Shown: one piece after another, positions 36,534-44,377 of the stretch
How the letters are laid out: each line of letters opens with the position of its first letter
How positions within the stretch are numbered: the first letter of the stretch is position 1
Assembly (NCBI GenBank): GCA_964386005.1
Contig: CAYLSB010000015.1
Location: forward strand, 1-64,000
Length of the DNA: 64,000 bases
Direction of reading: 5' to 3'
Origin: FEN-1350 sp964386005
GTDB lineage: Bacteria > Planctomycetota > Phycisphaerae > Sedimentisphaerales > Anaerohalosphaeraceae
Notes under the pieces: generated by a model
What the model saw: the letters and a program-made list of their open reading frames with translations, nothing else
What the model was told of the DNA's origin: nothing
The model's database searches: none
Translations under genes and position numbers: made by a program

Positions 36534-38506
36534 TGGCTCGTTTGGATGAAAGGATGATCATGGCAGACCAACGAAACAAGGCACGAGCGGAAAAGGCCAA
36601 ACGACCTGTGTCCGGGACGCCGCGTTCGGCCGGAAAAGATTCGGCGGCTCGGCTCCCAAAACGGAAAGCGAAATCCAATCGGAAAGAACGTGACAAACAT
36701 CAGGTGGATATTGTGGACATGAATACATCTTCGGAAGCAACGGAAATCCAATCTCCCGCGTCGTCGGACAAGAAGAATCGTCGAAAATCTGAAACCGCCA
36801 AAGCCATCGCCGCGGTCGGAACGGGTAAACCGGTCGATGAGATCGAGGCGAAGATCCGCGTGATCATCGAAAAAGGTAAAAAAAACGGATTTCTGACCTA
36901 TGAACAAATCAACGACGAACTGCCCGACGAGGCCATTACACCGGCTCGGCTCGATAGCTTATTGATGACTCTGGATGAGATGGGGGTTCAGATCCGTGAT
37001 GAGGGGGATGCTCTTAAAGTCGGCGATGAGGATTTTGGCGACGCGGAAACGGTCGGAGTCGAGGAAGACGAAATGGCCGTTAAGGAAGACGAAGAACTGG
37101 AACGGGTCGTCGTGGAAGGCGAAGGTCGGAGGATCGACGATCCGGTCCGTATGTATTTGACGCAAATGGGCGAAATACCCCTGTTGTCGCGCGAAGAGGA
37201 AATCGCTCTGGCCAAGAAAATTGAGCTGACGCGGTTGGCCTTCCGGCGTCGAGTACTGGAAAACGACTATTGTGCCCGCAGCGCCGTGGAAATCCTGCAA
37301 CAGGTCTGCGATGGGACGCTTCCATTCGACCGTACCATGAAGATGAGCACGACGGAAAATCTGATTCGATCCGTCGTCAAAAACCGTATGCCGCTGAATC
37401 TGCGTACGATTCATAAGCTTCTGGAGCGGAATATCGGGATCTTTCAACGGTCGCTTCATGCGATGTCGCTCGATGAGGCCAAGGGCGATCTGAAACAATT
37501 GCGACGCAACCGTCGCAAGGTGGCCACGCTGCTGGAGGAACTGAGCCTGCGGACCAGCCGGATTCAACCGATGATGAAGAAACTTCAGGGGATCCGACAG
37601 AAGATGCATCAACTGGAACAGATCATCCAGGCCGGTCCCAATCGTGAATACTCTCAGGACGATCTCAACTCCATGAAGCAGGAACTGCGGGGACTTCAGG
37701 AACTGGTCTTTGAAACTCCCCGGCAGGTCGATAAGCGTCTGCGTTCCATCGAAGCGGTCTATAAGCAGTACGAGCAGGCCAAGCGGGATCTGTCCGGCGG
37801 GAACCTGCGTCTGGTCGTTTCCATCGCCAAGAAATACCGTAATCGCGGATTGAGTTTTCTCGATATTATCCAGGAAGGCAACACCGGCCTGATGCGCGCG
37901 GTGGATAAATACGAGTACCGACGAGGATACAAGTTCAGTACGTATGCGACGTGGTGGATCCGCCAGGCGATTACGCGGGCGATCGCCGATCATGCCCGCA
38001 CCATCCGAATTCCCGTGCATATGATCGAAACGATGAGCAAACTGCGAACGATCAGCAAAAATCTGCACCAGGAGTTGGGTCGGGAACCCACGATTGAAGA
38101 AATCGCTCATGGAGCCGAAATGAGCGTGGCCGAGGCCCGGCGCGTCATGAAGATTTCCAAGCACCCGTTCAGTCTGGATCGTCCGATCGGCGAAAGCGAG
38201 GACAGCTACTTCGGGGATTTCATCGAAGACGAAAGCGTCGAATCCCCCGTGCAGTCGGCCACGCAGGAAATGCTCAAGGAACGGATCGAAGATGTTCTCA
38301 ATACGTTGACCTATCGCGAGAGGGAAATCATCAAACTTCGATATGGGATCGGTGACGGATACACGTACACCCTTGAAGAAGTCGGACGAATTTTTAAAGT
38401 TACCCGCGAACGAGTTCGACAGGTCGAAGCCAAGGCGATTCGCAAGCTTCAACATCCGGTACGGGCAAGGAAACTGGAAGGTTTTCTGGATCACAAAGTC
38501 GTCTGA
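36533..38506 (+). CDS. rpoD: Primary RNA polymerase sigma factor RpoD
   Basis: 657 aa from the ATG at 36533 that overlaps the dnaG stop; ATG 36560 with AAAGGA upstream is a strong alternative. It has a Lys-rich, low-complexity N terminus, then region 1.1 (EAKIRVIIEKGKKNGFLTYE), 1.2 (DPVRMYLTQMGEIPLLSREE), a non-conserved region, 2.1-2.4 (NLRLVVSIAKKYRNRGLSFL, then YKFSTYATWWIRQAITRAIA), 3 and 4.2 (YTLEEVGRIFKVTRERVRQV). All housekeeping sigma-70 regions are intact. Confidence 0.96.
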   Translation: MARLDERMIMADQRNKARAEKAKRPVSGTPRSAGKDSAARLPKRKAKSNRKERDKHQVDIVDMNTSSEATEIQSPASSDKKNRRKSETAKAIAAVGTGKPVDEIEAKIRVIIEKGKKNGFLTYEQINDELPDEAITPARLDSLLMTLDEMGVQIRDEGDALKVGDEDFGDAETVGVEEDEMAVKEDEELERVVVEGEGRRIDDPVRMYLTQMGEIPLLSREEEIALAKKIELTRLAFRRRVLENDYCARSAVEILQQVCDGTLPFDRTMKMSTTENLIRSVVKNRMPLNLRTIHKLLERNIGIFQRSLHAMSLDEAKGDLKQLRRNRRKVATLLEELSLRTSRIQPMMKKLQGIRQKMHQLEQIIQAGPNREYSQDDLNSMKQELRGLQELVFETPRQVDKRLRSIEAVYKQYEQAKRDLSGGNLRLVVSIAKKYRNRGLSFLDIIQEGNTGLMRAVDKYEYRRGYKFSTYATWWIRQAITRAIADHARTIRIPVHMIETMSKLRTISKNLHQELGREPTIEEIAHGAEMSVAEARRVMKISKHPFSLDRPIGESEDSYFGDFIEDESVESPVQSATQEMLKERIEDVLNTLTYREREIIKLRYGIGDGYTYTLEEVGRIFKVTRERVRQVEAKAIRKLQHPVRARKLEGFLDHKVV

Positions 38507-38633
38507 TCCGTTATCGATCGTTGTTCGAAGCGCAATGGAAAAACGTTCGGGAGCCCTGCTGGAACTCTTCGAAACCAATCCTCCGAACGAGGGATGACCG
38601 GCGAGAATAGCGGGGGGCAATTCTCTGTCTGGT

Positions 38634-38966
38634 TCAAAGCTTGACGAAACCGGCCAGTCCGCCTTTGCCTTTGGCCGCTTCGAATTTTCCGCACCAGTCC
38701 ACGTCGTACGTGATCGGCCAGATGCCCTCAAAACATTGCTTGCCTTCTTCGGAATAACAGGCCAGTTGCGGTTCTTTGACCCGGCATTCGCCGACATTTC
38801 GACCGGGTACCTTACTGCAATGTCGGGCGTTGTCCCCGAACGGGATTGACTCTTCGTCGAGGGAATGCCACCAGCGACAGTCGGTACATCGACCGTGGTC
38901 GTCCGCCGGGGGTGCGCTTTTTAAATGATCTAACTTGTGAATTTCCTGATGTGGTGTTGGTTCCAT
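38634..38966 (-). CDS. Small cysteine-rich protein, unknown
   Basis: 110 aa, preceded by GGAGG/AGGAG. Seven cysteines (27, 30, 50, 61, 70, 78, 92), starting with a CTDCRWWH motif and including GIWPITYDVDWCGKF near the end. The pattern (CxxC, then spaced Cys and a terminal WCGKF) resembles short planctomycete and deltaproteobacterial proteins annotated as hypothetical, and suggests metal or Fe-S binding. No signal peptide. Function unknown. Confidence 0.65.
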   Translation of the reverse strand: MEPTPHQEIHKLDHLKSAPPADDHGRCTDCRWWHSLDEESIPFGDNARHCSKVPGRNVGECRVKEPQLACYSEEGKQCFEGIWPITYDVDWCGKFEAAKGKGGLAGFVKL

Positions 38967-39048
38967 ACTCCTGCTTTACCTCCAATAGTCGTTCCTGGCC
39001 AAGTGGATTTGACTCTACGCCCTTTCGCTTCCTATCGTATAGAGCGGA

Positions 39049-39990
39049 TTACGATTCGATCAGGGGTCGATAAAAATCCGACGGTCTGGGGCCGAGCGTG
39101 TTGGTCAGGGTGCCGAGCTTGTCAATGGTGCATTCCATCGTATCGCCGGGTTGGAGAAATCGTCCTGTGGCCATCGCGACTCCGGCCGGTGTCCCTGTGG
39201 AAATCACGTCACCGGGTTCGAGCGTCATCAAGTGGCTGATAAACGAGACGATCTGGTCAACCGTAAAGATCATCTGGGATGTATTGGCCTTCTGGCGTGT
39301 TTCGCCGTTCACCTTCAATTCCATGGTGAGATTTTGGGGATCGGGAATTTCATCCCGGGTGACCAGCCAGGGGCCGAGAGGAAGAAATCCATCGGACCAT
39401 TTTCCATTGAGCCAGTCATAGAACTCATCCCAGGGTCGCGGAGTCCTTCCCGCCGAAAAAGTGACGCTGCGGGCCGAAATGTCATTGGCGATGAGATAAC
39501 CCGCGATACAAGAACGCGCATCTTCCGGGGCGATCTGGTGGGCATGACGACCGATCATAACGGCCAACTCGATCTCGTAATCCACTTGTTCGCTGTAGGA
39601 GGGCCATGGAATCGTCGTCAGCGTTCCCGTCGCTGCGGTCGAGGGCATCAGAAACGGCCTTGGAACTGTGGTTTTATCCGGGCTGTCTGTGAGTCCAAGG
39701 GATCGGCCCGCTTCGCGAATGTGTTCGCTGTAATTTCCCGCCAGGGCAATCAACTTACCCGGCCGGGGGACCGGAGCCATGAATTTCAATTCGGCGGGAT
39801 CGAGAAATTCAGCGGCTGTATAAGGCAATTCGGATATAAGATCAAGACAATTCTGGCCTCGGATGAGGATTTCTTTGACACTGTGAGGATGAAGAGACCC
39901 TTTACAGTTGGATGGAATATCGATGATCCCTCGGTCCGTTGCCAGACCGCATGAAATTCGGGGTTCCTTCATATATGATACCAATTTCAT
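39049..39990 (-). CDS. Fumarylacetoacetate hydrolase family protein
   Basis: 313 aa from the ATG at 39990, preceded by GGGAG; the frame opens at 40071. FAH-fold features: IALAGNYSEHIRE, metal-binding acids in DYEIELAVMIGRHA, the YLIANDISARSVTF strand, and DVISTGTPAGVAMATG. Family members hydrolyse C-C bonds in beta-keto acids or decarboxylate and isomerise catechol ring-cleavage products. Substrate unknown. It stands alone and is divergent from the cobalamin riboswitch. Confidence 0.9.
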   Translation of the reverse strand: MKLVSYMKEPRISCGLATDRGIIDIPSNCKGSLHPHSVKEILIRGQNCLDLISELPYTAAEFLDPAELKFMAPVPRPGKLIALAGNYSEHIREAGRSLGLTDSPDKTTVPRPFLMPSTAATGTLTTIPWPSYSEQVDYEIELAVMIGRHAHQIAPEDARSCIAGYLIANDISARSVTFSAGRTPRPWDEFYDWLNGKWSDGFLPLGPWLVTRDEIPDPQNLTMELKVNGETRQKANTSQMIFTVDQIVSFISHLMTLEPGDVISTGTPAGVAMATGRFLQPGDTMECTIDKLGTLTNTLGPRPSDFYRPLIES

Positions 39991-40154
39991 GTCCACGTCT
40001 CCCGGTTGGGTTTCGTACATGATCATACCCGGATTCGATTCTGAAGGAAAGATGCTCCGGAAAAATTTCAAGATTTTTATTGCCCTCCCTGATTCCTTCG
40101 GTTAGATATCCTTTTGTTCTTTGGAAATGGGTGTTCGATTTCGGGTCCGGGACC

Positions 40155-40335
40155 GCTGGGTTTCGGATTTCAAAAGGGAATACGGTGAAATACCGTAACG
40201 GTCGCGCCGCTGTGAGCGTCCCATGTGATCCGCCTTGGCGGATGGCAAGTCCCGACGGCATGAGTCCCACTGTCCGAGTTTTTGGATGGGAAGGGCGTCG
40301 TCGGGTAGGATGCGAGTCAGAAAACCTGCCTGAAA
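40155..40335 (+). ncRNA. Cobalamin (adenosylcobalamin-type) riboswitch
   Basis: The conserved core of RF00174 can be read directly: AAAAGGGAA (40172-40180), GGTGAAAT (40184-40191), ACGGTC...GCCGCTGTGA (40198-40215), TCCCACTG (40265-40272), GGGAAGGGCG (40288-40297) and the B12 box GTCAGAAAACCTGCC (40316-40330). Outer limits are approximate because P1 was not folded. It lies upstream of a terminator and three co-directional surface-protein genes, which it should switch off when cobalamin is plentiful. Confidence 0.93.
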
Positions 40336-40427
40336 TTGTGAGCACAGAGATTGTTCTCGCGTGTGGAACAACGGTGCAAGTCCATAGGCATTTCTCGGCG
40401 ATCCATCGTCGCCTCGGCTTGAAATAG

Positions 40428-40463
40428 AAACCGTCGTTCTCCTCGTGGGAACGACGGTTTTTT
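40428..40463 (+). terminator. Riboswitch-controlled terminator
   Basis: A 12-bp stem, AAACCGTCGTTC (40428-40439) with GAACGACGGTTT (40449-40460), a 9-base loop and a T run to 40463. An upstream GGAACAACGGT (40365-40375) could pair with its left arm as an antiterminator, with one mismatch and one wobble pair. Confidence 0.85.
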
Positions 40464-40731
40464 ATTGGCCTTGATTACGACGTCTGCGCACGACAGGCGG
40501 ACCACGAAAGGGAGGGTGTTGATCATGATGAAACAATAAGACGGAATTGAGGAATAACGAAGGTTTGGATGGATACCATCCGGGAATCTTGTCCGAACGA
40601 AATATCCAGAAGCCATTTCTATTTCCACAAGAAGCCCGAAAGGGCTGCGGAAGGCGAGCGAGCGTTGCGGCCGAATTTCTGCCGCGGCCGTGACGCCCTC
40701 GCTGTGGGTAGAGAACAATAAGGAAAACATC
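40464..40731 (+). other. Leader between riboswitch terminator and DUF4465 gene
   Basis: 268 bases with no long frame. Visible here: a 4-codon ATG-ATG-AAA-CAA-TAA frame at 40525-40539 behind GGAGGG; a small AGCCC-GAAA-GGGCT hairpin (40633-40646); and an imperfect GC-rich inverted repeat (about 40657-40702) just before the RBS. Whether any matters for expression is unknown. Confidence 0.4.
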
Positions 40732-41490
40732 ATGAAATACGGAATTATGATTGCAGGCATTGTATTTGTATGTTATGGACAAATGATTGCAAGTATTGAA
40801 ACAATAGCCGACTTCGACGATCTTGTATTGCCCGCTGAATCGTATTGGAACGGATCGGAGGGTTCCGGGAGCTTTGCGTGTGGCAAGGCCGTGTTCAATA
40901 ACCTGTTTACCGACTGGGGAGGCGGGATTACTTCATGGGAAGGTTTCGCCTATTCCAATCGGACGGATACATCCATCACCGGATTCGACGGTCAATATAC
41001 GGCCGCTGTCGGTTCCGCTCACAATGGATCGAATTATGCCGTCGGATATGCGGGTTTCACGATCGTACCGACCTTGACGTTGAATCATCCGAGTACTCTG
41101 TCGGGATTGTATGTGAGCAACAATATGTATGTGGATTCCATTCTTCGTCAGGGCGATCCAATGTTTGGAATCGAGCCATTTTCCGATGGGGACTGGTTTC
41201 TTCTGACGATCACCGGCAAAAATGGTTCTGGAGATGCCACAGGAATACGGCAGGTGTATCTGGCGGATTTCCGCGATGGCAAACAAACCATCCTTGGCGA
41301 TTGGCAGTATGTCGATCTGTCTTGTCTGGGAATGGTGGTGTCTCTGGAATTTACATTGTCATCGTCGGATATGGCCCCGTGGGGAATGAATACCCCGGCT
41401 TATTTTGTGATGGACACCATTCTTCCTGAACCGGCGACGATCGTATTGTTTGCGTTGGGAAGCTGGTGTTTCATCGGGCGGAAAAAGTAA
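40732..41490 (+). CDS. DUF4465 protein with PEP-CTERM signal, B12-controlled
   Basis: 252 aa from the ATG at 40732, with AAGGA 7 bases upstream. A signal peptide (about 1-20) is followed by a DUF4465 domain: FDDLVLPAESYWNGSEGSGS, FNNLFTDWGGGITSWEGFAY, SNRTD and YAVGYAGF, then an outer-strand half with DGDWFLLTITG and a late WQYVDLSCLG. The C terminus is PEP-CTERM (LPEPATIVLFALGSW, then GRKK). It is therefore a surface or matrix protein. Being behind a cobalamin riboswitch, it is a candidate extracellular corrinoid-binding protein (inference). First of three genes; 1-bp gap to the next. Confidence 0.88.
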   Translation: MKYGIMIAGIVFVCYGQMIASIETIADFDDLVLPAESYWNGSEGSGSFACGKAVFNNLFTDWGGGITSWEGFAYSNRTDTSITGFDGQYTAAVGSAHNGSNYAVGYAGFTIVPTLTLNHPSTLSGLYVSNNMYVDSILRQGDPMFGIEPFSDGDWFLLTITGKNGSGDATGIRQVYLADFRDGKQTILGDWQYVDLSCLGMVVSLEFTLSSSDMAPWGMNTPAYFVMDTILPEPATIVLFALGSWCFIGRKK

Positions 41491-41491
41491 T

Positions 41492-42655
41492 ATGAAGCGG
41501 ACGGTTGTTCTTCTATTCCTGGGCACGGCCGTTTGGGCTGGGCCCTATAATGAACCGGGAGTGTCCGGATGGGTTGACGCGGGTTTCCATCCGGCCCCGC
41601 CGCCCGGTACGCCCGGATACCTTCGACATCCCGATCCCAACTCGATTCGTATTCATCCCGTCTATCGGGGATGGGTTACCGCGTGGTCGGATTACCAGCC
41701 CAGCGATACGGAATGGTATCCGTCATTCGGATGGGATGATCCCTCCGATGTGATCGGGCCGGCAACGGGTAACCATTTCGATATTGTCAGTCTTGGGGAT
41801 TTGGATGATCAGGAACTCGCCGCGGGAAAGTCTCCGGGGCGGATCACCTTGTGTTTCGGCGATCCAAACAATCCGAATGATGAAGCGAGGATACGAAATG
41901 GTCGGGGATACGATTTTGCCGTATTTGAAAACGGTTTTTTGTCGGACTATAGTACCCCGGGTGGTTCGATTGCCGGACGAATGCTCGCGGAGCTTGCGTT
42001 TGTCGAAGTGTCCACGGACGGAATCCTCTTTGCTCGTTTTCCTTCCGTGTCGCTTACAGACGGCCCTATCGGACCGTATGGGACAATCGATATTACCAAT
42101 CTATACAATCTTGCCGGGAAACATCCCAACGCCGGGGGGCGGTGCGTCGGAACACCGTTTGACCTGGATGACCTGACTACCCACCCATTGGTTCAGGACG
42201 GCCTTGTCGATCTGAATCATATTCGGTTCGTGCGGCTGGTGGATATTCCCGGTAACGGTTCGTTTTCGGATGCCGCGACATGCCAGATGGATCCCCTTTC
42301 GTATGATCCCAATCAGGATCCCCATTACAGACCGTATGTCGCCGATCATGCTGTGTATGACGCATGGTTAACGGTCGGTTCCGGCGGCTTTGATCTGGAG
42401 GCCGTGGGTGTTTTGAATGAACAACAGTACAGCGCCGATATCGACCTGAACGGCCAGGTGGATATGGAAGATTTGGCTTCGCTGGCTTCGTCATGGAACA
42501 CGAGGTTCGGTCAAGCCGGATATATTCTCCGATGCGACCTGAGCCGTCCGAGGGATTGGGTGGTGAATTTGGACGACGTATGGCTGTTTGCCGAACAGTG
42601 GTTATCCATCGAAGAATGGCGGATATCCGCAGTGCGTTCCGGAGACAAATCATGA
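41492..42655 (+). CDS. Secreted surface protein with dockerin-like tail, B12-controlled
   Basis: 387 aa from the ATG at 41492, 1 bp after the DUF4465 stop. Signal peptide to about VWAGP. The central region has FDIVSLGDLDDQEL, ITLCFGDP, YDFAVFENGF and FVEVSTDGILFARFPSVS, a beta-rich pattern I associate with cell-surface proteins that occur beside DUF4465 (recall, not verified). GGFDLEAVGVLNE closes it. The C terminus carries two Ca-binding dockerin-like repeats (DLNGQVDMEDLASLASSW; NLDDVWLFAEQWL). It overlaps the prepilin gene by 4 bases (ATGA). Confidence 0.82.
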   Translation: MKRTVVLLFLGTAVWAGPYNEPGVSGWVDAGFHPAPPPGTPGYLRHPDPNSIRIHPVYRGWVTAWSDYQPSDTEWYPSFGWDDPSDVIGPATGNHFDIVSLGDLDDQELAAGKSPGRITLCFGDPNNPNDEARIRNGRGYDFAVFENGFLSDYSTPGGSIAGRMLAELAFVEVSTDGILFARFPSVSLTDGPIGPYGTIDITNLYNLAGKHPNAGGRCVGTPFDLDDLTTHPLVQDGLVDLNHIRFVRLVDIPGNGSFSDAATCQMDPLSYDPNQDPHYRPYVADHAVYDAWLTVGSGGFDLEAVGVLNEQQYSADIDLNGQVDMEDLASLASSWNTRFGQAGYILRCDLSRPRDWVVNLDDVWLFAEQWLSIEEWRISAVRSGDKS

Positions 42656-43449
42656 GACGGCCTGGTTTTTCTCTGATTGAAATGGTCGTCACCATGATGC
42701 TTCTGGCGATTGTAGCGGCGCTTCTTGTTCCCGCTCTTCAGGCGGCCCGACGGCAGACGCGGAGCGTCATGTGTCGAAGCAACCTTCATCAGTTGGTGTA
42801 CGCAAACATGTCTTACACGGTAGATAATGATGGTTACTATGTTCCCGCGGCCAGGGATCTGTGGGATCAGGCCGGATTGTATCGGTGGCACGGGGCTCGA
42901 CGGAATTTGGAGGAACCGTTTAATCCGTTGCGAGGTCCTTTGGCGGCATATCTGGATGGCGGCCGAGTCAACGAATGTCCGGAAAAAATCCGGTTTCGGC
43001 GGGGCGGACTCTGGGAAGAGAATTTTGAGCAGGGCTGCGGCGGATACGGCTACAATATGACCTATCTGGGCAGCCGCCTGTGGGAAGGCGATCCCGATCC
43101 GGACCGCTGTTACGGGCGGACGACCCGATCAACCGAGGTGAATTCCCCAGGGCAAACGCTGATGTTCGCCGATTGTGCCCTGAGCCGCGAGGGGGGGGGC
43201 TTTATCGAATACTCCTTTGCCGAACCGCCCTATACCGTGATTCGCGGCAAGGTCATGACCGGATTCTACATGTCGCCGACGCTTCATTTCCGTCATCAGG
43301 ACCGGGCCAATATCGGATGGACCGACGGGCATATCGAATCGCGACCGATGGCTTCCGTCGAACAATACAATGTCTATGGCGTCGATTCGGCGGCCATGTC
43401 CCTCGGGTGGTTCGATCCGGTGGATAACAGCTTGTTTGACCTGCGGTGA
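42652..43449 (+). CDS. H-X9-DG prepilin-type protein, B12-controlled
   Basis: 265 aa from the ATG at 42652, overlapping the upstream stop. It has a class III/type IV prepilin N terminus: RRPG|FSLIEMVVTMMLLAIV with Glu at +5, so it needs a prepilin peptidase. The globular part ends with FRHQDRANIGWTDGHIE, an exact H-X9-DG motif as in the very abundant planctomycete pseudopilin-like family. Role of individual members is unknown. Here tight coupling to two B12-controlled surface proteins suggests a pilin-like part of the same envelope assembly. Confidence 0.88.
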   Translation: MRRPGFSLIEMVVTMMLLAIVAALLVPALQAARRQTRSVMCRSNLHQLVYANMSYTVDNDGYYVPAARDLWDQAGLYRWHGARRNLEEPFNPLRGPLAAYLDGGRVNECPEKIRFRRGGLWEENFEQGCGGYGYNMTYLGSRLWEGDPDPDRCYGRTTRSTEVNSPGQTLMFADCALSREGGGFIEYSFAEPPYTVIRGKVMTGFYMSPTLHFRHQDRANIGWTDGHIESRPMASVEQYNVYGVDSAAMSLGWFDPVDNSLFDLR

Positions 43450-43497
43450 AATATCGTGTAAGGTTCTCATGTCAAGATCACAAAAGGCGTTGGTTCG

Positions 43498-44268
43498 ATG
43501 ATCGCAATCCATTCAATCCGAAATATTTTTGAACCCATCCGATGGGGTATGCGGGGAATCAATCATCTTCTCTGGCCGACAATATGTTTCGGATGCCGAC
43601 GCCGCGCCGATGAGTTGGAACGATTGCTATGTCAGGCGTGTTGGCAGGATCTCATCGCTTCCTGCGGAGGAGATTATTGTCCTGCCTGCGGACGTCAGGC
43701 GAGTCGGTTTGGTTTGATTGCCGGGCGATGCGGCGATTGCACGGGTCGGGAATTGATTTTTGACGGCATTGCGCGGGCCGGGGTCTATCAAGGAACGTTA
43801 CGGCGGCTCATTCTGGCCATGAAATTTCAGGATGGCGGCGAATTGATTCTGCCTTTGAAGAACCTGTTGAACGCGGCTTTCGAAGCGGCCGTCTTCTACG
43901 ATCAAATCGATTATTGGGTTCCCGTCCCGCTTCATTGGCGAAGACGGTTTTCCCGTGGTTTCAATCAGGCGCGCCTCTTGGCCGGAGCGATGAATCATCC
44001 ATCTGCCAGGATCAGCGATGATCTGGTTCGTATTCGGAATACCCCGACTCAGTGGAGTCTCGATCCCGCGCAACGGAGACGGAATGTTCGCGGAGCATTT
44101 GCCGTTCGAGACGGGCACAATTTTTCAAACAAACGGGTCTGTTTGGTCGATGATATCACTACGTCCAATGCAACAATCAATGAGTGCTCGCTGACGCTGA
44201 AGCAAGCCGGAGCGACAAAGGTCTTTGTCCTCGTTGCCGCTGTCGCCATGCAGGATCGGGACGAGTAA
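43498..44268 (+). CDS. comF: ComF family phosphoribosyltransferase-like protein
   Basis: 256 aa. The N-terminal zinc ribbon shows CFGCRR, CQACW, CPACGR and CGDC. The phosphoribosyltransferase domain has the PRPP-type loop VCLVDDITTSNATINEC and GFNQARLLAGA. ComF acts in DNA uptake in competent bacteria, with a general role in other species that is poorly defined. It follows the prepilin gene by about 50 bp, possibly outside the B12 transcript. Confidence 0.9.
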   Translation: MIAIHSIRNIFEPIRWGMRGINHLLWPTICFGCRRRADELERLLCQACWQDLIASCGGDYCPACGRQASRFGLIAGRCGDCTGRELIFDGIARAGVYQGTLRRLILAMKFQDGGELILPLKNLLNAAFEAAVFYDQIDYWVPVPLHWRRRFSRGFNQARLLAGAMNHPSARISDDLVRIRNTPTQWSLDPAQRRRNVRGAFAVRDGHNFSNKRVCLVDDITTSNATINECSLTLKQAGATKVFVLVAAVAMQDRDE

Positions 44269-44377
44269 ATTCTTGCCGATCGTTGAACGATTCGGTTGTT
44301 CGGCGTGGCAATCCCATGCCGAAAATCTCCGTACGATCGTGTGACGATAGGATTCTCCACGGAAAGCGAATCATGAC

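Noticed and set aside
36959..38797. 612-aa minus-strand open frame opposite rpoD
   Set aside because: It lies antisense to a fully conserved rpoD. No family motif, signal or RBS was seen; the open antisense frame is a product of codon bias.
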